A DNA stretch of 15,985 bases from Acidobacteriaceae bacterium (GCA_031296355.1 JARLFX010000034.1:1-15985); one strand, 5' to 3'. Numbered from the stretch's first letter, positions 1 through 7,846 are shown. Program-made: numbers and translations. The notes: a model not told the origin generated them from the letters alone.

Positions 1-836
1 CGCCGGAGAGCGCGGGGAGGCAGGCGCAGGAGGCAGTGCATGACGGGTGCGACACGGTGCTGGCGTGCGGCGGCGATGGAACGGTGCATGAAGTATTGCA
101 GCGCATGGTGGGCGGGACGGCGGCGCTGGGCGTGATTCCGATGGGCACGGCGAATGCGCTGGCTGCGGACCTGGGGCTGCCTTCCTCGCCGGTGAAGGCG
201 GTGAAGATGCTGCTGGATGCGACTCCTGTGCGGGTCTCGGTGGGCCATCTGTTTTATCAAAGTGTGGAGGGCGGCGAGCGCTCGCGTTACTTTATTGTGG
301 CCGCAGGCGTGGGCGCGGACGCCTTCTTCTTCTCCCGGCTGGACTCGCGGCTGAAGCAGCGGTTTGGCTATGTGGTGTACCTGGTGGAGGCGCTTCGCCT
401 ATGGGCGACGTACAAATTCCCCATGTTTATCGCATCCATTGTGGAGAGTGGGCGCGAGACGCCGCGGGAGGTGGAGGCTTCGCAACTGCTGGCGGTGCGC
501 ATCAGCAACTTTGGCGGCCTGGTTGGGAACCTCGCGCCCGGGGCGGCCATCAGCAACGGCAAGCTGCGGGTGATTGCATTCAAGACATTCAGCCGCGCAC
601 GGTATCTACGATTTTTGATTGCTGTACTGATCGGACGGCACAGCTACTCGCACACGATTGAGCTGGTGAAGTGCGTGTCTGTAGAGTGCCGCAACCGGGC
701 GGCATCGGCGGAGCAAATATTTGTGGAGGCGGACGGAGAGATACTGGGCACTCTGCCGGTACGGATCGAAGTGGAGCCACAGGCGCTGAATTTGCTGATT
801 CCGGCTAAGGTACTGGGCCGCATCACGGACCTCTGA
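1..836 (+). CDS. Diacylglycerol/lipid kinase family protein, 5' end missing
   Basis: This is the 3' part of a cytosolic or membrane-associated lipid kinase of the DAGK catalytic-domain family (YegS/DgkB/BmrU-like), which phosphorylates a lipid hydroxyl using ATP. The reading frame is open from base 3 through the left edge, so the start is outside the window; a GTG at 36 is internal because conserved sequence continues before it. Visible hallmarks are the nucleotide-binding motif GGDGTVHEV (from base 69), followed by GTANALAADLGLP, which matches the family's GTxNDxAxxLGxP block. Near the C-terminus there is VEADGEILGTLPVRIEV, the usual 'DGE' segment of the second domain. About 277 residues are visible against roughly 300 or more in the family, so about 45 N-terminal residues, including the NPxSG loop, are probably missing. 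The lipid substrate cannot be told from sequence. The family call is firm, the exact function is not. Confidence 0.9.
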   Translation, partial: PESAGRQAQEAVHDGCDTVLACGGDGTVHEVLQRMVGGTAALGVIPMGTANALAADLGLPSSPVKAVKMLLDATPVRVSVGHLFYQSVEGGERSRYFIVAAGVGADAFFFSRLDSRLKQRFGYVVYLVEALRLWATYKFPMFIASIVESGRETPREVEASQLLAVRISNFGGLVGNLAPGAAISNGKLRVIAFKTFSRARYLRFLIAVLIGRHSYSHTIELVKCVSVECRNRAASAEQIFVEADGEILGTLPVRIEVEPQALNLLIPAKVLGRITDL

Positions 837-909
837 GAGCGACCTGCCTTCGTTACAGTGGGAGCGTGAAGGGCGGGTTTTCCTTCGACATTCAAGCTTG
901 CCAGGTGAG

Positions 910-941
910 TTGCATCAGGCATATTGATGATCGGGTATAAT
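910..941 (+). promoter_or_regulatory. Possible sigma-70-type promoter upstream of the DapA-like gene
   Basis: A perfect TATAAT hexamer lies at 936-941, about 118 bases before the start codon at 1059. The best upstream partner is TTGCAT at 910-915, but the spacer of 20 bases is longer than the usual 16-18. No extended -10 TG is present. The rest of the 222-base gap after the kinase gene shows no gene. The -10 is attractive but the assignment is weak. Confidence 0.3.
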
Positions 942-1058
942 CTCGAACTCGTACGGGGTGACAGTGTTTGGCGGCGCTCTGATATATTCGCCGCTGCGAA
1001 CCTGACGCCGATTACGGCCATGCGCGACAAATTTAAAATCAGGTAGGAGAGACTCACT

Positions 1059-2285
1059 ATGGACGATATGACCACTGGGAATCGTTTGGACAGACGGACC
1101 TTTCTGCAGAACGTAGGGATGCTGGGGCTTGCTGCTGCCCTGCCGCAGGTCATGGCCGATGCTCAGAGTACCGACGTGCATGGTGCCGACCTGAAGACGC
1201 CGAGCGGCAAGCCGCTGCGCGGGCTGTATCCGATTATGGAGACGCCCTTCACGCCAGACGACAAGCTGAACACCGACGCACTGGCGGGGGAGGTGAAGTG
1301 GCTGAACAAGGGGCGGGTTGCAGGGATGATATGGCCGGCGTGGGCGAGCGCCTGGGCGACATTGTCCGATGCCGAGCGGATTGAAGGCACGGAGGCGATG
1401 CTGGCCGCGGGCAAGGGAGGCAAGTCGGCCATAGTGATCGAGGTGCAAAACAATGCATGGGATACTGCCACTGCGGTGCGCTACGCCAAACACGCGGCCG
1501 CCCATGGCGCGGATGCCATCGGCGCGATCCCGCTGAACAATGGCTGGAACCGGCCCGATCAGGAAATCCTCGACTATTACAAGGCCATTGCCGCGGCCAC
1601 GGACCTGCCGCTGATTGTGCAGACACGAGGGACGGTGAGCGTTGACCTGATGGTCCAGATGTTTCAACAGATCCCAACCATGAAGGCGACCAAGGACGAA
1701 GTCGGCGATACGATTGCGCGCGCGAAAGAACTGATGCAGCGCACCGATAATAAGCTGGCGGTTTGGGCGGCCGGCGGCGGAACCGGCAACAACGTGTGGG
1801 CAGCGCTGCCGCTGGGCATCGTCGGCCTGTGCCCGACGCCGCAATACGCCGAGCTGCTGCAGCAGGTGATGGAACTGTACTGGGCGGGCAAGAAGAGCGC
1901 GGCCTTCGACATGTTCTCGCTGGTGCAGACGTTCGCATCCACCGTTACGGGCGCGACCGGATACATGATGGAGGCGCGCGGTGTGTTCCCGGAGGGCACA
2001 AAGTCGCGGCCACAGCCCATGGAGCCAGAAGCACAGCGTGCCGGCGCACCAGCGGGAGGCGATCTCGCAGGTACGGGTGCTGGATCTGGCGCTGGAGGCA
2101 GGGCCGGCGGCGGAGCTGGAGCAGCTGCGGGCGGCGGAGCTGGTGGTGGCGGACGACGCGGCGGAGCTGGCGCAGCAGGTGCGGGCGGAGGGGGTGGCAG
2201 AGGCGGCGCACCGCTTACAGACAAGGACAAGGAGACGATCAAGCTGGCGATCGATACGTACCTGAAGCCGCACTTCCGGGGGTGA
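1059..2285 (+). CDS. Tat-exported dihydrodipicolinate synthase (DapA)-superfamily protein
   Basis: A 408-residue protein of the DapA/N-acetylneuraminate lyase superfamily, Schiff-base (beta/alpha)8 aldolases. The N-terminus carries a twin-arginine signal (DRRTFLQ at residues 11-17, then a hydrophobic run to about residue 33), so export to the periplasm is expected. That is unusual for a family that is normally cytosolic. The barrel runs from about residue 54 (LYPIMETPFTPDDKL) to 310. The Schiff-base lysine is probably K209 (MKATKDE). The usual GTTGES loop reads AWASAW (94-99), and the PYY motif with the catalytic Tyr reads PLNN (158-161). It therefore lacks the DapA proton-relay residues and is unlikely to make dihydrodipicolinate. 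Residues 328-384 are Gly/Ala/Arg-rich, after which a conserved-looking tail (PLTDKDKETIKLAIDTYL) resumes. The start is supported by AGGAGA at 1045-1050. The substrate is unknown. Confidence 0.82.
   Translation: MDDMTTGNRLDRRTFLQNVGMLGLAAALPQVMADAQSTDVHGADLKTPSGKPLRGLYPIMETPFTPDDKLNTDALAGEVKWLNKGRVAGMIWPAWASAWATLSDAERIEGTEAMLAAGKGGKSAIVIEVQNNAWDTATAVRYAKHAAAHGADAIGAIPLNNGWNRPDQEILDYYKAIAAATDLPLIVQTRGTVSVDLMVQMFQQIPTMKATKDEVGDTIARAKELMQRTDNKLAVWAAGGGTGNNVWAALPLGIVGLCPTPQYAELLQQVMELYWAGKKSAAFDMFSLVQTFASTVTGATGYMMEARGVFPEGTKSRPQPMEPEAQRAGAPAGGDLAGTGAGSGAGGRAGGGAGAAAGGGAGGGGRRGGAGAAGAGGGGGRGGAPLTDKDKETIKLAIDTYLKPHFRG
2040..2210 (+). repeat. Low-complexity GGC/GCG-rich segment encoding a Gly/Ala/Arg-rich insert
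   Basis: Imperfect repeats of GGCGGCGGAGCTGG-like units encode about 57 residues that are almost all Gly, Ala and Arg. The insert sits between the end of the DapA-like barrel and a short C-terminal helix and stays in frame with both. It is probably a flexible linker grown by slippage or recombination of GC-rich repeats. More than one frame is open across it, which is a composition effect. Confidence 0.75.
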
Positions 2286-2298
2286 AGGGTTTGGCTGT

Positions 2299-2349
2299 GG
2301 TGCCCATTCATCGCGGCGAGACTGCGATGAATGGGGCACCCAGATTTTT
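2299..2349 (+). terminator. Hairpin plus T-run after the DapA-like gene
   Basis: GGTGCCCATTCATCGC (2299-2314) pairs with GCGATGAATGGGGCACC (2324-2340), leaving one bulged G and a nine-base loop. TTTTT follows at 2345-2349. Its position 14 bases after the stop codon suits an intrinsic terminator. The right arm shares GCGATG...TGGGCACCCA with the inverted repeat at 2915-2948, so this may be a dispersed repeat that also serves as a terminator. Confidence 0.6.
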
Positions 2350-2407
2350 CGAGGGTTTTACTGGCTGCTTGTTGAGCTGGCGAGTATGATCTGTGCAAAG
2401 AAGGCTT

Positions 2408-2755
2408 ATGAGCGAGGACGACCTCAACATCGCCGAGAACACGCGCAACAAGCGTTTGAAGACTCTGGAACTGGTCGCTTGTTGGGTCGGTCTTGTAGTT
2501 ATGTTGGGGGCTCTCGTGGCGATGTGGAACCCCGGGGCCTACTGGAGCCGCAGCTCTCGGCATGTTTGGCAGGACTTCTTCTGGATGGTGTATGGATGTT
2601 CCACGGTGGGCCGCTTGATTGCGATGCAGAAGCGCACCGACCTGAAAGCGGGGCCTTCGCCGATCTTCACGCTTGGTCTCACACAGGAGTTAGCTGGCTC
2701 GATTAAGCCCCTCTGCTCAGATTATTGGAGCGAAGGCAGTTCCGAGTCGCGGTAG
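2408..2755 (+). CDS. Small membrane protein of unknown function
   Basis: A 115-residue protein that I do not recognise. It has a charged N-terminus (MSEDDLNIAENTRNKRLK) and one clear hydrophobic segment, LVACWVGLVVMLGALVAMW, at about residues 22-40. An aromatic region follows (WNPGAYWSRSSRHVWQDFFWMVYG) and then a polar tail, so at least one membrane span with a second weakly hydrophobic stretch is likely. The ATG at 2408 has AAAGAAGG just upstream (2397-2404), closer than ideal. An in-frame GTG at 2393 would add five residues and has no obvious ribosome binding site. It lies alone between a terminator-like hairpin and a repeat-rich gap. The first part is also open in another frame (2386-2706), but only this frame gives a plausible membrane segment. 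Confidence 0.5.
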   Translation: MSEDDLNIAENTRNKRLKTLELVACWVGLVVMLGALVAMWNPGAYWSRSSRHVWQDFFWMVYGCSTVGRLIAMQKRTDLKAGPSPIFTLGLTQELAGSIKPLCSDYWSEGSSESR

Positions 2756-2773
2756 CTATCGAGTCTGACAAAG

Positions 2774-2825
2774 AGCGAAATGCGGGGATTCTTCCCCCTT
2801 CGCTAGCTCAGGGTCAGAATGACAA
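2774..2825. repeat. Short interspersed intergenic repeat, copy A
   Basis: This unit begins AGCGAAATGCGGGGATTCTT, contains GGGG/CCCC arms able to form a small hairpin, and ends TCAGAATGACAA. It shares both ends and the central GGGGAYTCTTC with the copy at 10041-10079. It lies in a non-coding gap. No transposase or flanking target duplication is visible, so it is best described as a short dispersed non-coding repeat. Confidence 0.7.
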
Positions 2826-2833
2826 GCAGAAAC

Positions 2834-2863
2834 AGATTCCTCCGCTGCGCTGCGGAATGACAA
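2834..2863. repeat. Short interspersed intergenic repeat, diverged copy B
   Basis: GATTCCTCCGCTGCGCTGCGGAATGACAAA follows copy A directly. It keeps the GATTC..., CGCTGCGCT and GAATGACAA blocks of the family but lacks the leading AGCGAATGCGGG part. It is therefore a truncated or diverged member of the repeat seen at 2774-2825 and 10041-10079. Confidence 0.55.
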
Positions 2864-2914
2864 AGAAAACGGGCAAAGGCAACGGCAATGGCTCGTGGTA
2901 CGAGCTGTGTTCCT

Positions 2915-2948
2915 CCCACCCATCGCTGATGAAACCGCGATGGGTGGG
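2915..2948. repeat. Perfect 12-bp inverted repeat
   Basis: CCCACCCATCGC (2915-2926) and GCGATGGGTGGG (2937-2948) are exact reverse complements around a ten-base loop. The right arm runs on into GCACCCACT, giving the same GCGATG...TGGGCACCCA string as the hairpin at 2299-2340. No T-run follows and no gene ends close by, so a dispersed repeat is likelier than a terminator. Confidence 0.65.
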
Positions 2949-3011
2949 CACCCACTCTCTATCGAACGGCTGGGAAGAGGCGATGGGGAATCTGGCGTGT
3001 GACTTGTCTGA

Positions 3012-3050
3012 CCCCACCTTAGCGAGGATGAGGCCCTCGCGAAGATGGGG
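3012..3050. repeat. Imperfect inverted repeat
   Basis: CCCCACCTTAGCGAGG (3012-3027) pairs with CCTCGCGAAGATGGGG (3035-3050), with two mismatches and a seven-base loop. It is the third such element in the gene-free interval 2756-3165. That interval contains repeats A and B and two inverted repeats and shows no convincing gene. The right arm (GATGGGGCATCC) again resembles the other elements. Confidence 0.5.
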
Positions 3051-3165
3051 CATCCGCTTTGTTGCTGATCTGGGAAGGAGCGAGGATGGGCGCTTGGCTC
3101 TACTTTCTTTTGAGATATGAATCTGCTACCTTTCTTCCACTCTTGTAATGGGTGGAAGAGACGTG

Positions 3166-4989
3166 ATGAAGAACGATTATCCCGCTTCAAGCTCCTATCC
3201 ATTTCGCTTTGGCGTGGTCGTCGCGGTGGCGATGCTTGGGCTCCTTTGCGGGAGTGCAAAGGAGATGGCTGGTCAGCAGACCGATGCTTCGCCGCAGGCC
3301 GTCGAGCAGGTCCATGGAGTGATACTCAACTCGACGGACAAGAGTCCTGTTGGAAGAGTTCTGGTTACGTCGGGCGATCAGCGGATGGCGACGCTGACGG
3401 ATGCCGATGGGCGATTCAGCTTCGAGGTGAGACGCGTTGCCGCAAAGACCTCGACCAGCGTGGGAGCTTTGCCCAGCGTTGGGCTTCGCGGAGGTACAAC
3501 CGCAACTCAGGCAACGACGATCAGTCTGACGGCGCGGCGACCGGGCTATATCAGCCTGAATTTTTCGTTTCGCATTCCTGCGGATCCACAGATCAGGATT
3601 GCACCGATCAAGGCGGAACTTGTGCCGGAGGGAGTGGTTCGAGGCCGTCTCTCGGTTCCGAATGGCGATCTGCCGGATGGTGTGCAGGTCATGCTCTTCA
3701 AAAAGACGGTAGCGAGTGGCGCGGCTAGTTGGACGGTTGCGGGAACGGTACTCGCCAATAGCCGGGGGGAGTACCGCTTTGCGGATCTACAGGCTGGCGA
3801 ATACAAGCTGATGACGCAGGAGTGGGCGGATTCCAAGTTGCTCCAGTCCACGACCGCGACTGAGGTTCCGGGCTATCGGCCCGCCTTTTACGGGGATGGA
3901 GCCGATCTGGCGGCATCGGCCCTGATCCACCTGAGTACACGAGCGATGGAGGCGGAGGCGAATCTGGAGTTGCATAGCGCGACGTTCTATCGGGTGAGCG
4001 TTTCGGTGGCCAATACAACGCCGGGTTCTGGGAATGCCTCATATATTCTTGCCGTGGGAGGCGAGGATGGTCCGTCGGGCTTCTCGCTGAGGTATAACAC
4101 CGCGAAGCAGGCGGCTGAGGGATTTCTTCCCAGCGGGGTCTATGACGTTCGGGTTTCGAGCTTCAGTCAGCAGACGCAGAGCGCGGGATTGAGTGCGGCG
4201 ATGGCCGCGCGGATGAAGAGTCTGGGCCAGATCTATATGGGGCCACGAATTTCAGGAGCCACGGGAGCGAGCAAGGTCGAGGTGATTGGGCCGGAGGTGA
4301 AGGCGGAGAAGATTGTGCTGATTCCCAACGGAAGCATATCGGTGCGGGTGCACAGGGAGTATACCTCCGCGCAGGCGAATTATGGACTTTCTGTGTCGCA
4401 GATGGTATACCTGACTCCCCTCGGGATGATGGCTCAGGTTATGCCGGGACAGGGCGTGGGAGATCTGGTGGTGGAAAACGTCCGCGAGGGCAGGTACAGG
4501 GTGCAGCCGACGCAGTCACGAGGCTATGTTGCGTCGCTTAGCTCGAATGGGATGAATCTGCTGCGCGATCCGCTGGTGGTGGGGCCGGGAGGAACCAGCG
4601 AGCCGATCGATATGACTCTGCGCGACGATACCGCGACGCTTACCGGAACGCTTACCGGCCTTATTTCTACGGGGAGTTCCTCGAACGAGGGCGACGATGT
4701 GCCTGAAGTGACGATCGAATGCATTCGGCTGGATGGCGACGTTGGACTCTCAGCGAGTATGACGACTGCACGGAATGGAGCGTTTTCACTGTCAAATCTG
4801 GCTCCGGGGCGGTATCTGGTGCTGGCCGCGCGGAGTTCTTCGGAGAGAGTCAATATGACGTTGCAGAACCTGGAGTATCGCAACGAGAACGTTCTGCGCG
4901 ATTTTATGTCCAAGGGGATGCAGGTGACTCTGGATGCCAGCCAGAGCGCAGAGATTCAGGTGCCACTGCCGCCCGAAGAGGAGAACTGA
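3166..4989 (+). CDS. Secreted protein with carboxypeptidase-regulatory-like domains (1)
   Basis: A 607-residue exported protein built from beta-sandwich domains of the carboxypeptidase-regulatory/Cna-B-like type, common in acidobacteria. No catalytic domain is visible. The chosen ATG at 3166 has GGAAGAG at 3154-3160; an in-frame ATG at 3148 lacks a good site. A hydrophobic signal segment (FGVVVAVAMLGLLCGSA) spans about residues 15-31. Domain 1, about 48-90, has the typical TLTDADGRFSFEV turn. Domain 2, about 155-220, has GEYRFADLQAGEYKL. A third near 485-560 has GAFSLSNLAPGRYLVLAA. The protein ends in an acidic PLPPEEEN tail. It is followed after four bases by a distant relative, so the two are surely co-transcribed. 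Periplasmic or surface binding is plausible, but the ligand is unknown. Confidence 0.8.
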   Translation: MKNDYPASSSYPFRFGVVVAVAMLGLLCGSAKEMAGQQTDASPQAVEQVHGVILNSTDKSPVGRVLVTSGDQRMATLTDADGRFSFEVRRVAAKTSTSVGALPSVGLRGGTTATQATTISLTARRPGYISLNFSFRIPADPQIRIAPIKAELVPEGVVRGRLSVPNGDLPDGVQVMLFKKTVASGAASWTVAGTVLANSRGEYRFADLQAGEYKLMTQEWADSKLLQSTTATEVPGYRPAFYGDGADLAASALIHLSTRAMEAEANLELHSATFYRVSVSVANTTPGSGNASYILAVGGEDGPSGFSLRYNTAKQAAEGFLPSGVYDVRVSSFSQQTQSAGLSAAMAARMKSLGQIYMGPRISGATGASKVEVIGPEVKAEKIVLIPNGSISVRVHREYTSAQANYGLSVSQMVYLTPLGMMAQVMPGQGVGDLVVENVREGRYRVQPTQSRGYVASLSSNGMNLLRDPLVVGPGGTSEPIDMTLRDDTATLTGTLTGLISTGSSSNEGDDVPEVTIECIRLDGDVGLSASMTTARNGAFSLSNLAPGRYLVLAARSSSERVNMTLQNLEYRNENVLRDFMSKGMQVTLDASQSAEIQVPLPPEEEN

Positions 4990-4993
4990 CTCT

Positions 4994-6706
4994 GTGCCGG
5001 ATCGTTTGAACAAGCCGTCTATCTGGAGATTAACGTTGGGCGTAGTTCTTGCGCTGGCGATGCAGGTTAGTTGCTCGCTGGCCCAGAACGCCGCGCCACG
5101 AAGTGAATACTCATATCGAGTTGCGGGGCATATCGTCAGCGCGGTAGATGGGCATCCGCTACAGCGAGCGACTGTGCAACTGTTGAACGACAAGCAGCAA
5201 CCGGAGGCCTACACCGTTGCGGATGAGGATGGGAGCTTTGTCTTCGCCAGCGTTAAAGCCGGATTGTATCTGCTACAGGGAAGCGCACACGGCTATGTCA
5301 GCTCTCTCTATGAGGAGCATGACGGCTACTCGACTGGCATCGTTACTGGGGGCGGAGTCGATACGGAGTCGCTGGTTCTGAATCTGACTCCCGAGTCGGA
5401 ACTGAGCGGGCGCGTCACTGACGAGTTTGGCGATCCGGTGCGACGTGCGAATATGGCCCTGTATCGCGAAAATATCAGCGCGGGAGAGACGCGGACGACT
5501 CGTGTAGGGGGTGCGCAGACCGACGATCTTGGCGAGTACGAGATAGGGCATCTTCAGCCGGGAAGGTACTATCTGTCGGCGACGGCGACGCCGTGGTATG
5601 CAATCCATCCCCAGCCAGCAGGGCAAGAACCGGCAAGGCCAACGAATGCGATTGGAGTGGTGGATTCGATCAACCCATCTCTTCTGGATGTGGCCTACGC
5701 AACTACGTTCTATCCCGATGGTACGGATTCGAGTGCGGCGGATGCGATTCCGTTGAGTCCAGGAGAACAGCGAAGCATCAATCTGCGCATGTACGCCAAG
5801 CCGGCGGTGACGGTAATCCTGCCGCGGGGGGACGTAAAGGGCGGCTTTCAATTTCTACTGCGAAAGGTATTTGACGACCTTGAACCAGTTTCAGCACCCC
5901 TGAGGGTTTCCAGCACTATGCCGACAGAGTACGCCTTCACGGCTGTGCCTCCGGGAGAGTACGTCGTGAAACCGGTGCCCTCGTATCCGGGAGCCAACGC
6001 GCGGATGGTGAATCTCAATCTCAATGCGGGAGGCGCGGCAGACGTTGAGGTGAAGGCGACTGACGGGCAGGAGATGGGTAACGTCAAGGTGCTAATGAGG
6101 ACATCAGCCGGCGAAAATCAACCCTCAAACCTTAGGTTTTCGTTAGTTTCGCTTGTTGGACACAAAGAAGTTTGGTTCGATCTGAATGAGAAGGGCGAGG
6201 CGGAGATAGGCGGCATCCTGCCCGGAGACTACTCGTTCCAGATGACTTTGGGAAGTCCGCAGCATTATGTGAAGAGTGTGTCTTCGGGAGATCAGATTCT
6301 GCCGGACAAGCACGTTCATGTGGTGGCGGGGGAGACCGTTCCGGTGACGGTCGTACTCGGGATTGCGTCGGGGAAGATTCGGGGATTCGCCAAGAAGGAT
6401 GGGAGGCTTGCATCGGGCGCGATGCTTCTGCTGCTGCGCACAGAGGAGATCGCCCATCCTGAATTTTTCCGGTTACAGCAGAGCGATCTGGATGGAAGCT
6501 TCTGGTTTTCTGACATTCCTCCCGGCAAATACACGTTGCTGGCGATTGAAGACGGTTGGAATCTCCAGTGGCGGCTAGAGGGGGCGCTGAGCCCCTATCT
6601 GACCTTGGGAACGTCTGTAATCGTTCCTGATTCCGGGGCTACGGCAATCAAACTCTCGGAGCCTGTGACGGTTCAGGAGAGGGTGAAAGTTGTTTCAACG
6701 GAATAG
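4994..6706 (+). CDS. Secreted protein with carboxypeptidase-regulatory-like domains (2)
   Basis: A 570-residue exported protein related in architecture to its upstream neighbour. GTG at 4994 is the preferred start: GAGGAG lies at 4978-4983, it leaves four bases after the upstream stop, and it puts a hydrophobic signal segment (LTLGVVLALAMQV) at about residues 13-25, with likely cleavage near SLAQ. The same frame is open further upstream to 4934, but that would bury the signal. Regulatory-like beta-sandwich repeats lie at about 41-104 (DEDGSFVFASVKAGLYLL), 132-198 (DDLGEYEIGHLQPGRYYL) and about 460-530 (LDGSFWFSDIPPGKYTLLA). A TTFYPDGTDSSAADAIPLSPGEQ stretch resembles one in many acidobacterial proteins of this type. 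No enzyme motif is seen. Role unknown; co-expression with the ABC transporter downstream is likely. Confidence 0.8.
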   Translation: MPDRLNKPSIWRLTLGVVLALAMQVSCSLAQNAAPRSEYSYRVAGHIVSAVDGHPLQRATVQLLNDKQQPEAYTVADEDGSFVFASVKAGLYLLQGSAHGYVSSLYEEHDGYSTGIVTGGGVDTESLVLNLTPESELSGRVTDEFGDPVRRANMALYRENISAGETRTTRVGGAQTDDLGEYEIGHLQPGRYYLSATATPWYAIHPQPAGQEPARPTNAIGVVDSINPSLLDVAYATTFYPDGTDSSAADAIPLSPGEQRSINLRMYAKPAVTVILPRGDVKGGFQFLLRKVFDDLEPVSAPLRVSSTMPTEYAFTAVPPGEYVVKPVPSYPGANARMVNLNLNAGGAADVEVKATDGQEMGNVKVLMRTSAGENQPSNLRFSLVSLVGHKEVWFDLNEKGEAEIGGILPGDYSFQMTLGSPQHYVKSVSSGDQILPDKHVHVVAGETVPVTVVLGIASGKIRGFAKKDGRLASGAMLLLLRTEEIAHPEFFRLQQSDLDGSFWFSDIPPGKYTLLAIEDGWNLQWRLEGALSPYLTLGTSVIVPDSGATAIKLSEPVTVQERVKVVSTE

Positions 6707-6748
6707 CGCGGTTTAGCCAAAGGCTGGAGTGGGGTAGACTTAGAATCT

Positions 6749-7846
6749 GTGCTAAACAAGTTAATCTTCGCAAATCTTACTCACCGTCCGGTGCGGACTC
6801 TGTTGAGCGTTCTGGCGATTGCCGTCGAGGTGACGATGATCCTGACGCTGGTGGGCGTGAGCCATGGAACGCTGGACTCCACGGCGCAACGAGCGCGCGG
6901 CGTCGGCGCCGACATTGTGGTGCGTCCGCCAAACTCGCAGGTGATGTCGTCGCTTAGTTCGGCTCCGATCTCCGACAAGATGACCGGTTTGTTGATGTCC
7001 GAGCCGCATGTTGTGCTGGCGACCGGCACGGTGATTCAGGGGCTGACCTTTCCCGACTCGATTACCGGACTCGACTATACCGCGTTCAACAAGATGAATG
7101 GCGGCTTCACCTATCTGGCGGGCGGCGATCCGGTCAACGAGAGCGACATGATCGTGGATCAGTACTACGCCAAGCAGAAGCATCTGCGTGTGGGCAGCGT
7201 GGTGCATCTGGTCAACCACGATTGGGTGATCTCGGGCATCTTCGAGGGTGGAAAGCTGGCGCGCATCTGCGTGAAGCTGGAGACGTTGCAGGAGCTTCAG
7301 GGAAGTCCGGGGCATCTGAGCCAGATCTATGTGAAGCTGGACGACCCGAAGCAGGCCGATGCGGTGGTGGCGCTGCTGAAGGACAGACTGCCGGGCTATC
7401 CGATCTACACCATGGAGGAGCTGACCTCGATGCTGTCGATCAGCAATGTGGGAATGCTGAAGGAGTTCATCGGCGTGGTGATCGGCGTGGCCGTGATCGT
7501 CGGATTCATCGTGGTCTTTATGGCGATGTATACGGCGGTGCTGGAGAGAACGCGCGAGATTGGAATTCTGAAGGCGGTGGGCGGCGGCTGGTGGTTTGTG
7601 CTGCAACTGCTCTTCCGCGAGACGCTGCTGCTAGCGCTGATGGGGACGTTTGTCGGCATCCTGCTGACCTATGGAACGCAGTGGCTGATGAAGCATCTGG
7701 TTCCGGCCAGTCTGGTGCAGGAGACGGTGTACTTCTGGTGGCCGATTGCGGGTGGAATCGCCATTGTGGGCGCGCTGCTGGGTGCAGTGGTTCCGGGAAT
7801 CAAGGCCGTGAAACAGGATGTGACTGAGGCACTGTCGTATGAGTGA
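6749..7846 (+). CDS. ABC transporter permease, FtsX/MacB type
   Basis: A 365-residue inner-membrane permease with the MacB/FtsX plan: one N-terminal helix (about residues 17-39), a large periplasmic domain (about 40-237), and then three helices (about 239-265, 282-309 and 328-350). The cytoplasmic segment ERTREIGILKAVGG (266-279) after the second helix is the family's coupling signature. The GTG start at 6749 is chosen because it precedes the first helix closely; its ribosome binding site is weak. The gene begins 42 bases after the regulatory-like protein and overlaps the ATPase gene by eight bases, so it is translationally coupled to it. The family uses mechanotransmission rather than a classic import pathway. 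No membrane-fusion protein gene is nearby, so the pair may remodel or release envelope substrates. The substrate is not predictable. Confidence 0.88.
   Translation: MLNKLIFANLTHRPVRTLLSVLAIAVEVTMILTLVGVSHGTLDSTAQRARGVGADIVVRPPNSQVMSSLSSAPISDKMTGLLMSEPHVVLATGTVIQGLTFPDSITGLDYTAFNKMNGGFTYLAGGDPVNESDMIVDQYYAKQKHLRVGSVVHLVNHDWVISGIFEGGKLARICVKLETLQELQGSPGHLSQIYVKLDDPKQADAVVALLKDRLPGYPIYTMEELTSMLSISNVGMLKEFIGVVIGVAVIVGFIVVFMAMYTAVLERTREIGILKAVGGGWWFVLQLLFRETLLLALMGTFVGILLTYGTQWLMKHLVPASLVQETVYFWWPIAGGIAIVGALLGAVVPGIKAVKQDVTEALSYE

Noticed and set aside
905..918. GTGA-N6-TCAG as a third CRP/FNR-like site upstream of the DapA-like gene
   Set aside because: One half-site is imperfect, the inner bases do not pair, and the distance to the TATAAT at 936 is shorter than at the other promoter.
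1981..2265. Helical-looking second + strand frame across the Gly-rich insert, suggesting a frameshift in the DapA-like gene
   Set aside because: The main frame continues on both sides of the insert and ends with a conserved-looking tail, so no frameshift is needed; the Ala/Glu/Leu-rich alternative follows from GCGGAGCTGG-type repeats.
915..2563. Long open frames on the minus strand opposite the DapA-like gene
   Set aside because: They arise from GC-rich codon bias and the low-complexity segment; their translations are Arg/Pro/His-rich without domain character, while the + strand frame has a signal peptide, a ribosome binding site and clear family motifs.
2725..3259. Open frames on both strands in the gap before the first regulatory-like-domain gene
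   Set aside because: The region is composed of interspersed repeats and inverted repeats; the translations show no domain, signal or plausible start site.
4934..4993. Upstream start for the second regulatory-like-domain protein, overlapping the preceding gene
   Set aside because: It would place about 20 charged residues before the signal peptide, while GTG 4994 has a good ribosome binding site and normal operon spacing.
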